Positions 1 to 11,600 of a stretch of 64,000 nucleotides of DNA are shown in pieces (positions within the stretch are counted from its first letter, which is position 1; the number at the start of each line of letters is the position of its first letter). Position numbers and translations under genes: made by a program. The stretch lies in assembly GCA_000727475.1 (NCBI GenBank), contig KL647310.1:1373225-1437224 (forward strand). Reading direction: 5' to 3'. The stretch comes from Sarcocystis neurona. Its lineage: Eukaryota; Apicomplexa; Conoidasida; Eucoccidiorida; Sarcocystidae. The notes beneath the pieces were generated by a model. It saw only the letters and a list, made by a program, of their open reading frames with translations, had not been told where the DNA came from and made no database searches.

Positions 1-554
1 CGAGTTCAAAGTTTAAAGCATGTAGGAGGGCGTGCGCGCAACGTGATTTGATGTCGTATGCCTATCTGCTTTAGCTGAGGATCATGGACTGGGATCACGC
101 CTATGCGGCGGCGCCTTTGCTTCGTACGGTGGCGCTGCGCTACGCGTACCGGATTGTAATATCTAACGTATACTAGAGAGTGTGTCTCGTGGAGTGTCTC
201 TTTCGCGTTGCTGCTAGATAGCTGCGTTTTGACCATAAAACAAGTTGTGCCCAACCTAGAACGGCGTCATTCACTGGGACCTTGCACATGCACCCAAGTA
301 GAAACAGAAACGCATCAACCGGAGTTCCAGCACCAGCAGCAGGCCTTTCAGTAGCACACGCAGTATCAAATATATGTGTGTTTTACAGGTGAACAGTGGA
401 GCGGCGGTGGCGAGGGTTTTCGTGAGCCAGATTCAGCTGCGACGTAGTTAAAAGATTTGCCTTTTTAAAAAGAGTTGCACGCTGGGGAGTCCTTGAGACG
501 ACTGCTTTCGACTGTACGTGCAAATGCGTGCTGCTTGTTGCGACGTGCGTTCAG
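1..554. other. Upstream region of the BET1-like gene, 5' exons unresolved
   Basis: The N-terminal exon or exons of the BET1-like gene should lie here but I could not fix them. An ATG at 288 opens a frame that reads to about 390. A good acceptor (pyrimidines then CAG) at about 388 precedes an open stretch to about 450. No combination of these joins in phase to the next exon while also giving the expected hydrophobic heptad positions, so no exon is called. Confidence 0.3.
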
Positions 555-1343
555 CTGAGCTTAGCAATGCGTGACGAGGTCCAGCAGTCGAATGAATTGC
601 TCGAAGGCATGGTAGGTTCGCGCCGTCAAGGTGTCAACGCAGTACGCATCTCATTACATCGGCATTGTGCGAGGCTTCCTCTCTCTTCAGTATTCCCGCA
701 CGGTTGACGCAGCGACAAGCTCACGAGAACCTACAACAACGAATGCGCATTATGCTTCTTTGAGTTAGCTGTGGTATTCTGCTTGCAGAGTGGCAGCCTG
801 GAGGGCGTCCAGGCTTCTATTCGGTCATCGATAAGGCGAATGGAGAATCTATGGAAGAAGGGGGTACGTGCGGACTGCACTTGTTCAGTCCAAATAAGTG
901 CAGTATATTACGTGTCCACATGGCGCTCACAGCAGGATGAGGGTGCTGGCTGGTGGGACGCAGTAGAGGCACGAACCCTCTATCGGCAGTCCTATAGTGT
1001 AGTGTTAAGAGTGAAGGCGGCCGTTGCCGTGCTCAACAGGAGCCATTGTGGAATTGGTTGCTAAGTCCATTCGAAGTAGTGGCTTACGGCCTATGTCCTA
1101 ATGTGATAACGCAGGTCTGCGCAGACTCTGTGAGTCAGCGAGGCAGAATTTGCAGGCTACGCGTGGATGTGTATAGGTGTATATACATATGTACACACAC
1201 TGGAGGTGCCACTACGCAAACTGTTACCGCTGTGACGTCTGCGCATTTTTTTGTAGGGCGGCTGGCACACGTGCTACCTTGCGCTTTTTGTCATCTTCGT
1301 CTTCATCTTATTCTACTTTCTGTACGGGAAATCTCGCTCTTGA
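555..1343 (+). CDS. BET1: BET1-like Qc-SNARE (3' exons; 5' end unresolved)
   Basis: A C-terminally anchored SNARE of the Bet1/Sft1/GS15 type, expected to act in ER-Golgi or intra-Golgi vesicle fusion. Three exons join in phase 0: 555-611, 789-863 and 1257-1343 (stop TGA 1341-1343). The first carries LSLAMRDEVQQSNELLEGM, which matches the Bet1p core (SLSLKMGDEIRGSN, recalled from yeast). The central layer residue is Ser, as in yeast Bet1p, rather than Gln. The second exon continues the SNARE helix and ends with a basic/aromatic patch (ENLWKKG). The third begins GGWHTC and then gives a membrane span of about 18 hydrophobic residues ending FYFLYGKSRS, leaving a very short lumenal tail. Donors are GTAGGT and GTACGT; the last acceptor follows a T-rich tract. 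The N-terminal part of the SNARE motif and the start codon are missing from this model. A Sft1/GS15 paralogue is the alternative. Confidence 0.72.
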
Positions 1344-2359
1344 ACACCGCAAAGCGGAGGCCAAAACTTTCTTCAAATACCTACCTGTCTGCGGGGAATT
1401 CCTGCTACGGCGAGGAGAGAGGCGTCCACGTCAACGTGCGTGTGTGGACATCGTACAACCACCGAACAACTGCTGTTTCTATATGCTGGGGAAGGAATAG
1501 AAACACCCACTTCAATATGCGTGGTCATGTGTCTAAAAATGCTCGCACGCGTTTTGCCTCGTTAGCCAGGTGCTGCAGAGTACGCGTGTCTGTACGTGCG
1601 AGCGCGCGTCGATCTCGGCTTTTCGCGGTTGGCTTTGAGGCGCGCCGTCGTTTGCCGTGGTGGAGACAAACTGCGGCAGGACGCCAGGAGGCAAATATAT
1701 TATGCCACGTTCCATTTTAAAAGTATGGTACACATTGTGTCCGCGGCAAATTAGTGGGGACACCGCATTTTTTCAAATAGCTGCACTTTACACAGACGCT
1801 TTAGTGTACATTGTCCATTTTCCGAAAAATCACCACACACACACACACACACACAGAAAAACGTTCAATTTCAGATCCCACGACCCGCAGGCTCCTCCGT
1901 AAGGGCTGTGGCACACTGCGATCATACGAGGCACGCACTACAGGAGCGGTGACGGTGTTGCCACTCCGGAATCATACTACCTAGTTCAGCAGGCTACTTT
2001 TTGGGTTGCACTTGTCGTCACAATTCCGACAAGACCACTCAAAGGAGGGCGCACTGCCTCCTTTATGCGATCGAACACACTACAGAACCCGCGTAACTGA
2101 AAACTGAGCGCTCTTTCTTGTTGATGGTAGGAGACTCCTGACAAATAAGCGTATCCCGGAAAAGCGGGGTGCGAGTTTGGAGCGGTCCAATGTTTGCCAC
2201 ACCGCACTACTCGAAGGCTGATGCATGAGCAGCCACACGAAAGCCTTTCAGAGATCGTCTGGCTTGTTTGCGACGTACTGTACTATTCACAACAAACTAC
2301 TCCGCGCCCAGTTAGAACGGAGAGCACGCAGCGTCCGGCGTACCTGAGGAGGTGTTTGG
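1344..2359. other. Convergent spacer between BET1-like gene and next gene
   Basis: About 1 kb between two convergent genes, so it should hold both 3' UTRs. It contains a (CA)n microsatellite at about 1834-1855. No supported coding sequence was seen; the open frames here lack splice context and recognisable motifs. Confidence 0.5.
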
Positions 2360-3721
2360 CTATCGTGTTCTAGGGTCTACGCCGCTGGGCATTAGAGGGC
2401 ATTTCCACTTTCCATTGTAACCACGACTCTTCGATTGATCACCTTGCTCTGAGCAGAGAGGACCGTTGTCTTTGTTGGTACCCAAATGTGGCGGTGATGT
2501 ACCCCCTCTCGGAGTACCCGTCTGCAAACACGGTTTAGTCCAGACGCCGCCATACAGGCTAGTGATCCAGCTCCGACTACCGAGGCATGCATCCAGAGTT
2601 AATGGCAACACAGTAGTAGCATACTGCGTGCCGCAGTTGTTCTTCTGATTTAGACCTATTTCGTAACAGTGGTCAACGTGGGTGCCACCTCGCATCATCC
2701 GGGCTAGGCAGGAAACGTAGTTGATGCTACGCGAAGTAACTACGTCTCGCCCTTTCTGCCGCGCTTCTGGGAGGCACCTGTCAGCTAGAAAAGATCCAAA
2801 CTTTGCAACGTCTTGTGGCCTGCTCTTCCGCCGTAGCGTTTTTCTGAACTCGCTGACCACGCCTCTTCCTGCCTGTTTTGTGTCCCGCAGTACTTCCTTT
2901 ATTCCGTCAAGCCGAACGGAAGACGCCGGCGGCGGTTGCAGGCGCTGCTTCGTCTTCTCCCGTGTTAGCGTCCCGCTTGAAATGAACACCCCCAACAAGA
3001 ATAATCTCGAGTAGCAGGGGACATTTTTCTTAGGAACTTGACTACCAGTAACACGATCGTGTGGCGGCGTACCAGTCCCTTCCAGGAACGCTTGTTGCTC
3101 CCCCTCCAGGTTGTTAGTTGTCGTCCTTTCAACTCGGTATACCGTAGACCACTTTAGTGGTGTCGATCGACTTTTCTGATCTCTTTCTTCCTGATGGTGG
3201 GGGATATTCGAGGGGCTGAAGGTCGACGTGGACTGTTTTTCATTGCTTCTCAGTGCAGCGTGCCCTAAGAGAGTGGGGTGCGCTACCTGCACTGTTTCCT
3301 CTTGTTCCTCGTTTTTAGAAGCGTCTGGAACTGCTTCCGAAACGACCGAAGTTTCCGTCTTCTGGTGGTCGTAGTCACTGCCTGTCAACGCTGCCTCCCC
3401 GCCACAAAGCAGTGTGCCTATTTCAGAGTCTTCCGAAATACCCGAAACACCAATAGTCGACGCCTGAGATGACTTATCTCCCTCTTCGGTAATGGCCCGA
3501 GCTCCTCCCGTCGAATGAATGCTCTTCGTGGCAAGGAAGTCTCTACATTTTTCACTCGTGAAAGCTTCACACGTGGAGTCCTGATATTTGGAGATCCGCG
3601 CCATCTGACTGCTAGAGAGCCACGCTGTCTTCCTAAGATCAGAGGCATCCGATGACTTGGTGCAGGAGGACGTGCTATTCAACCAGTTTGCACGCAGAGG
3701 TGCAGCGCTAACTTCTTCCAT
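2360..3721 (-). CDS. Uncharacterised 453-aa protein
   Basis: One open frame of 453 codons from an ATG at 3721-3719, with purine at -3, to a TAG at 2360-2362. I do not recognise a domain. The N-terminal half is Ser/Thr/Glu-rich and polar and looks disordered. Around residues 230-245 there is a short hydrophobic stretch (RLFLLGVFISSG), too short and isolated to call a membrane helix. It is followed by a basic, probably helical segment with RKTLRRKSRP. The last 100 residues are Cys/Gly-rich and could be non-coding read-through, so the true 3' end may be spliced. It lies tandem with and downstream of the SF3B1 gene on the same strand. Confidence 0.45.
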   Translation of the reverse strand: MEEVSAAPLRANWLNSTSSCTKSSDASDLRKTAWLSSSQMARISKYQDSTCEAFTSEKCRDFLATKSIHSTGGARAITEEGDKSSQASTIGVSGISEDSEIGTLLCGGEAALTGSDYDHQKTETSVVSEAVPDASKNEEQEETVQVAHPTLLGHAALRSNEKQSTSTFSPSNIPHHQEERDQKSRSTPLKWSTVYRVERTTTNNLEGEQQAFLEGTGTPPHDRVTGSQVPKKNVPCYSRLFLLGVFISSGTLTREKTKQRLQPPPASSVRLDGIKEVLRDTKQAGRGVVSEFRKTLRRKSRPQDVAKFGSFLADRCLPEARQKGRDVVTSRSINYVSCLARMMRGGTHVDHCYEIGLNQKNNCGTQYATTVLPLTLDACLGSRSWITSLYGGVWTKPCLQTGTPRGGTSPPHLGTNKDNGPLCSEQGDQSKSRGYNGKWKCPLMPSGVDPRTR

Positions 3722-5666
3722 TGCTACGACACAAGGGTGATTATCCCTATTTCACTAGCTGGGATCCACTTTGGAATTCACTACCTATAAACTGGGGGAA
3801 TGTCGCTGTACAGAAATTTTCCAGGCGACGAGCCAAGACTTTTTTTTTTCGATGAAAATTAAGTTGTAGCTGCACTCCCTGCTGTACGCCACGTGAGCCT
3901 TCACGTCAAAGTGGAGGATTCGAGCACACACCGACCGCGACGCGGCTGACTTGTTTGCACGTTCGCAATGAACAGCTGACTGAATGCCACGCGTCCACGT
4001 CAACAGCTTCAACTGCTACTACAATCAAGTTAACACGACACCGCTGGAAAGAGTGTCGTGTTCCCATGTATCCTCGCTTGATGGACACTTGCTACGAAGA
4101 AATTTGTTAGCGGCGTGGCAGGCGGTTGCCAATCTCGCGCCGCAGGCTTGCTTAGCTCCAAAACGGCGCATCTGTACAGCTCAAAAAGCGGCGTACCTAC
4201 TTTTTTCGTCCTTGACGGCGTCAGCTTCCCCGTTCTACGGAAGGTAGCGTAGCGTAATTCGTTAGGCTGCGGCTACCCCCTACTTTCCTCGTCGAATGTC
4301 GCTTCGGGTCTAAATGGAAAACCCGTTGGTTTCCGAGCATCCGCGAGTCGCCTATCAACTAAACGACGTCTCTGCAGTGCGCGAAACAACGAAAAACTCT
4401 TGTTGCGGAAGGGCAAGGCATCACACATGGGGCACGTGTGGTGGTGGGCGACCCTTTCCTCACGCTGATGAGCCTGTCAAGCAGGAGAAAACAAATCAAG
4501 TGAGGCATACGCACTGCGTCCTTCCCGTCACTGAGATGCAGACACTCCCCTCTGTCACCAAGACGCTGCGGAGTGAATCTTTTTTGGAAAGGGTGCGACA
4601 CTGCGCATTCGTGCACGGGCATGGCCAGCACGCACATGTGTGTATGACAAGGTATCCCAACTATTTGTGCAGTCACACTGGGAACCCTTTTCCGGGCAGT
4701 GGACCGGGTAAGAAAGACATCACAATCAGTACACTTTAAGATACAAGTTCCAGAAGAGGTAGTTGCCACACATTCACGACACGTTTCCACATGTGGTTAC
4801 CGAGTGATCCGCGAACCCTATTACTGGGACAGAAACGTCCGTGGTCTCTGCTACTGTAGTTGCCTGGCAACGTGAAATCATTTCGGTTCTTCGGGAGTGC
4901 GTGACACACATCTGTCGCTGCACGGTTCTACGAGGAAACGTTCAGAAGGCCAACACTACGAAGGACTCACATTCGTGGTTCCCACGTGTGTGCATACCAA
5001 ACTGGGTTATCTCCTTCGTATCTGGCAGTAAACAGTCGGGTAACTCGCGATTCGTGGGCACTGCAGTTAGGGGCGAAGGCGTAGCTGTCACAGAACATTC
5101 TCGCCGTTCGTGGTAGAAACGATTTGTTTTTTCTGGACTCAGCACTACGCATTCTCCAACGACAGTGAGCTCGCCTGCTCCCATACACACCTTATCTGTC
5201 AACATCTCAACGACAACGACTTCTGCACAGCGGCACGGTACTCCCAGGTCGACCATTAGGACCGCTCGTATTCTTCGGCCAACGTGTGACTTTTCATCAG
5301 CTCGCCGAAAAGCGGAATATATTTCGTTGCAACACTTTGCCAGCCAAGCTGTACGAACGCACTACCCAAGCAAGCGCGCGCATTGTACGTTAACAAGTTT
5401 CGCGTTCGTCCATTAATTTCACTTCAACGTTAGCATGCGCCATTCTCCCCCTACTAGCATACACGCGTCACGGCAGTCTGCATGAAGACACACAGACCTC
5501 TGCCCTCGTGGACGGCCGACAGTCCCACAACACCGTCCGGTAGAAAGGGCGTTTGAAGTAGACCACGAATAAGCGTCAGAGATGACTCTACGCGATTACA
5601 CAATCGACGAAGGTGCTACAACGAAGCAGTAGGGGAGTCTGCGGCAGTACGTTTGTTGCGCTCAAA
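3722..5666. other. Spacer between the 453-aa gene and the SF3B1 stop codon
   Basis: It should contain the promoter and 5' UTR of the 453-aa gene and the 3' UTR of SF3B1. Short overlapping frames occur on both strands, including about 140 codons on each strand near 4314-4790. None shows motifs, homology or good splice partners. I see no supported gene. Confidence 0.4.
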
Positions 5667-8600
5667 TCATATAACGTAAAGCAATTCATCGCGTGCGTAA
5701 GAGCCCTTATCGTCGTCCGGAATGGGTGGAAAGAAGGCGACCATGGCATCTTGGTGCCCAATGTACAGATTGTTGTACACGCGCCAGTAGACCTCCCGCA
5801 CCTGCACAAGGGACACAAAAACCCAAATTCTCCACTTGCCACCCACCGGCGCAGCTAACGGAGCAACAGTAAAGTCTACGACCCAGCAAAACAACGCGCG
5901 GACACATGCAGATACGCGTGAGGTACGATATATGGGGAACCATATATGCTTCCTCTCATGTAGGTAACTTTATGAACCTCTCCCCGTGCGTGTTCACTCG
6001 TTTCTTGAAGGCAATGTCTAGCCGTCGGTGAACGTCGCCGTCAATTTCGTACTACGCACTGTATGCGAAGGCAGAAATTACATCGTGTGCCACAAGTAAC
6101 AAGTCAGAGCTCCCTTCGGCAACATTTTATGTGCACGACTGTAAACAACTCGGTTCAGCTCACTGAATATTATTACCTTCCTCGCCGGATGGAAAAGACC
6201 CAACAGTACATATCGAAACACGATGCCCGGTCCCAACGAAACACGCATTCCATCGATTGCGTCGAAGAACGCCTGCAGCACATGCAGAAATTAACATTCC
6301 GCAACACGTTTGCAGAAACTGATCATACAAAAACTGCGTCGAGTCTTGCAGCGGCAGCGTCACCACTACGAAACTGATAGCAAAAAATGGCGCTCACCCA
6401 CCAAGTAGCTGCAAAAGACCAATACATTTGCCAGCTGAATTACGAACAACAAACTGTTCTGTGCGTCCTCCCGAGGCGAAGCATCAGAAAAATAATAGTC
6501 GTAGGTCTAAACTAAACGGTCGTCAGTGGCTCCGAAAATTTCGGCTCCTGCGTATACATGATTTACCTGAACTAGGTGAGGAGAGCGCTCAAAGATGTTG
6601 GGCCATACATAGTTTAGCAAATGCAGGAGAGCGTCCTCACAGCTCAGTCCGTGTACGCCTGCACAACGAAAAAAAAAAAAACAATGCGTTTCTTCACCTC
6701 CGCCTCACGCATGACAGCTGCGACGTGCGTATCTTCCACTGAAACATAAACACATACGCCGTCGCGCTCACAAACTTCCAAACCATCCCGTCGTCGCCGA
6801 GAGTTGCCGCACAAGATTATTCGTAACTTCAGCACGTTCAAATACACGAAGTACCCCGGTGCATGACAGCCTTGCTCTCCGCCACCTAATACAGTATCGG
6901 GAATTTCAGGAATTTCAGGGCGCAAAAAAGCATCACATTGATTAGGCACTGAAGGGCAGCCTGGCACTTGAATGGCAGTCATGATAATGCACCGGAAAAT
7001 CAAAAGCACCACTACGCAACATCTGCCTCTCCGCCACCCCTTTCAAGGCAGCATTCCCACAGTGACTAGCAAAACAACGCAACGCGCTACCACTGGGCAC
7101 GCGTGGATTCACGCATCTCCTCCTACCCGGCTGCACCCTTCCTGTTTCCGTAGCAAGGAAATGTTCCCTTTTGACCTTGAGCTCGTGAGACGGTTCGTGT
7201 CATTCAGTCTCGAACAGACTCATCAAGGTGATAATGTCTCTGCGGAAGCTAGTTGCTCTCCCATCGATATGAAATCTCTGTCTCGCTACATAATTGGTAG
7301 GACAGCTCCCTGCACGTAGGTCGTGCACCGTTTAATCAAAAGTGCAGTATTTGCCACTTGCGACTGTCTCCTCCCTCCCTCCCCGTTCCAAAAGGCACGA
7401 CACCGGGCCGAGGCAAAAGGACTTGACGTAACGCGCGGCCGGAGACCCAGCTAGATACAGCTGTCACTGTAAAGATCAATCTCTGCTACATGACACCGCT
7501 CAGGGTAACACTCTTATGTAGTCCATCCCCGGCTCTACATGGTATCTACTTCTACCAAGCACCTACCGAGCGCCAGATGTTTTGTAGCCCAGGCGGCGGT
7601 TTGGCGATGGACGAGATCGCGGTCCATGAGGGCGTCCTCCAGAAGGGGAACCACAGTGTAAATATAGTCTTTCGCCATTTCTCCGATATATTCAAACATG
7701 AAAGAGAGTGTCTTGAGCACCCCGTTCTGCACGTTGAGCTCTGGTACCCGATACTCGTTCATAAGCGCCGGCAGCACCGAGTACGGCAGGCAAGTTTCGG
7801 CAACGATGGCGATGGCGATCGTAGTGCAGAGGCGGAGTTGTCGCTCCTGGACCTTCAAGTTGTTTAGCAGCGTGGCCAACACGTCCTGCGGGCCTATTGT
7901 GCGCGCAATGTACCCGAAGGTATTGACCGTAGCTCGGCGAATAGCTTTCTTGCTCGCCTTCAACATGTCCAGCAGATCAAAACAGATTCGGTCCCACTCT
8001 TTGGGAGAAACGAGATCCCCGCCCCGGTCAGCGATACGCCCCACCAGATCTATTACATTTTCTTGAACTTTCTCGTGGCGATTCTTCAAAATCGGCGTCA
8101 AGCGTGGCAACAAATCCTTGATAGGCGGCGTCATCTTGTTCATTCCAATAACGTTCACAATAGCTTTCAGCGCACCTAGAATACTTCCCAAAACCTGCAC
8201 GCCCAAAGTCCACCTAAAGATGACGCGCTAGTCAGGTTGACGGAAGCAGAAATGACTTGCATAATACACTTGTATACGTAACGGTGGTGTGAGAACTGGG
8301 AACTTCTGCACATGCTGCCAGCTTCGGGAGTAAGCAGCGAAAGCCTAATTACAAGGTATTCCGTTGACCGTACTTAATAACATGCGTTTGCGGTGGAGAA
8401 CGTGTTTGATACCTGAGTTACTCGACTTCAAGTCAGCGAAAGAACTACAACCCTGCTGAACGCTACTCGTACGGGCGTCTTCGACGTATACTGCATTTTA
8501 TGCGAGAACAAAGAGTGTTGAGAGCGCCGTCGAATACTCGCCCACATTTTGCACGGTGTCTGGCCAGAAGTCCTTTTTCTATCTCAAATATGTTCGGGCG

Positions 8601-11600
8601 CCAACCTTATCCGAGTGTTCTTCCCTTCTGCGCAGCACTACGTCACACGATGGCGCGGACGGTGTCTTTGCTGTTACTCTGCGTGTCCCTGAACGCGGTC
8701 AGCGTGCCCCTAGCTTATGTTGCTGGAGCGCCACCTCTTGAACTCTTCAGCGACACACATGCTACAAGTACATAGGTATGATTCTGTAATTGCACGCGTA
8801 TCATAACACTTATTTGCAACGCGTTATCTCTTACCTCAGGGTATTCTTCTCCGAGATACTCGTAAAGGAACAGCCCCAAATGTCCCAGCATCTGCTCCTC
8901 GCCACACTTTTGCATTACCACGGCGATGCGTGCGATGAGATCCGCTGCCTGCTGCCTGAGTTTCGCGCTCGGAGTGTTCAGTCGCCAGCGAATAACTCCG
9001 CACACCTGCGGGAGGTACGGCTTCACCCGCGTTCCCAAAGCATTGACAATGGTAGAGAAGCCGTTCAGCAGGGCGGTCGTATCTTCAGAAGTTTGTTCTT
9101 GAAACGCGTACAGCAACCCGTCCACCAGCTGCTCCTCGAGACGACTGTCCACGTCATGCACCCCATTGTTTACAATTATCTGCTCCAAAGCCTCCAGAGT
9201 TACCTTCCTACATCACGCAGAGGGGGAAGCACGGAACTCACCGCCAATCCTATAAAAACGGTCGACAATTCTGCATCAGGATACGCACTATTCGCTCTAC
9301 ATGACTGACAGTAGAATCCACTACACGCGCATTCGTACAGCATGAGAAAAAGCAGTAATACACACAATGTCCAACGGATAACGTTGAAAAGCCTCGCGCT
9401 GCGCCCTACTCGTTCTGCAACGAGCGCCGCATACACGCTAAGAATGTGGACGTTCCCGCAGAAGATAGGTGACGCATGGAAGAAACTAGAACACTGCACA
9501 TCTTCACTGGAGAGCAAACTGATACGCGGATCCGCAGGGCCAGACTTGCCTAAAGGGTTCGCTAGGATCTTTCAGATCCTCTACAATATGCTTGATTATG
9601 TGGGCTCCTCCAGCTTTGTTCGCAATTTCCACGACCGTCTCAATCAGCAGCTTGGCCGTACGTCTATCCAACGCATTCCGCACCAGCCACACTTTGGAAA
9701 AGAATGGCGGCACAATATCGCTCCGAATGTACACGCCTTCCACACCTGCGTCCAGCGGCACAACGCAGAGTATCGTCCACTATTCGACTTTATTAAATCG
9801 TGCGCAGTAGAAATGCAAACAACTCAGGCCCCTTTGACGGACACTGCAGCAACACGCGCGCGACCAGCAGTACGCGGATTCAAAGAACCGCTCTCTGGCA
9901 TTATCAAGCCCCGAAAAGTACAAATCTTGTTTCAGCACAGCGTGTTATGTGAATACCAGGACTGTACTACGCAGTGATCGCTCGAGGTTCCGACTACCTT
10001 TCATACTCGGCTTACTGATTCAAAAAAGCGCGCAAATCTTCACCGATCTGCCTGGCGTTGATCTCAGTCGAGAATAGACCGCAGTTATTCATTTTCAACT
10101 AATTCAGTAGTACACACATTAACATACAAAGCGTGGCCACAGCGCAGCTGTGCGACGGAAGGCCTGCATACGACCTAGAACAGCACTTCGTTAAATTCTT
10201 GGCATCACTGCAGAACGAATCCTGTCGCACAGGAACGCTGCTGCACGAGCAACGTGCACGGCAGGCAACTGAACGGTCGTCGAACTAACCGATGCATAAG
10301 AAGGACGGCATCTCTTTTTAGCTTCTTTCTAACCTGCTTCTACAACTGCTGCTGTGCGGGTTCCGACACTTCGCGGTCCACGCAGTACAACCAGTGACGG
10401 AGCATTGCATAACAGTTACACCACTTAGTGTTCGCGAACTTGTCGGTCGCCGGTTGGGTTTTCCCACGCGAAGAATGTACTAGAAAGGGCACCTTACATA
10501 TGTTACATCCTTTGGGATGTCCATGCTGTCGTGCAGTTCCCCCCACCCTTTGCGAAGAAGAAAAATTCTCTTCACGTCATTAAGCCTTGCACTCACTTTA
10601 AGCCTGATTGTTCCATCATCACTACGCACGGCTACTCTACAGGTGAAGGCGTGCCAGGCAGTCTACGGCAGAAGCTACTTTGCAAACACGTTCGACGGAG
10701 CAGAACTGGTAAAAGATTCATGTTGCTGGTCAGCGAGTATATGCCTACGCGCCGTTTGGTGGCCCCAAACTGGCACCCCAGTTTTTCCTTCTCCAAGCGC
10801 TTCGAATGCTCGACGACGCAGCACCTGCGCGCTCAGGTCACCATCCGCGAGTTCACTGTCATAGGTAGATGCAACGTGTAACGAAGCACCCCAGGTAAGA
10901 CTACCACTGGCGATCGCTCGCCCTTCATGCCAGCTATTCTATCAACCAGCTTCTCCGCCGAGCCCACAATAGTATCACGTATCACTTAACGTGCTACGCA
11001 TCCGACGCACATTTCACACCTCTATGCGAACGCGCTCGCTCTTACACTTTAAACGGACGCTCACGTATGGCTTGTGCGCAACAGAGAACCCTAGTTCTTA
11101 CCCTCGGTGGCGACACACTGCTTGACGACGCGTAACACGATTTTTTTCATTTCTTCGTCGTTAGTTTCGAATTCTCGAACAAGCATGATCATGACTTCCC
11201 GCGTGTAGTAGTTCGCGTGGTAGGCGTCCATAAGGGGAATAATGGAACCAATGGCTTTCAGGTACGCAGCGAGGCCCTTCCCGCGCATTTCTCCCATACC
11301 CTTCCACAGCGGTCGAAGCACGCTATCAAAGGCTTCGATACCGTAAGGCGCAGCCGACTCCGCTAGCGCTGCAAGGGCGAGAGCTGTTACTGTCTTCACT
11401 TTGAGTACTTGGTCGTCCAAGCCGTGCTGGATGATTTCCACCAGCTGTTTCAGATGTGGTAGCACTCCGCACCCCATCAGGATCGACATCTGCTGAATGA
11501 TTTTGATGCCCGTGTGGCGCGCCTGCCACGACTTTTTCGACTGGCAAACCGCCTTTAAAAAAAGTATCAACGAGGGAATACCTAGCGCAGACGCCACCAC

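Noticed and set aside
7490..8066. Plus-strand open frames of about 120 codons opposite SF3B1
   Set aside because: They are antisense to conserved HEAT-repeat exons (7567-8194) and reflect SF3B1 codon structure only.
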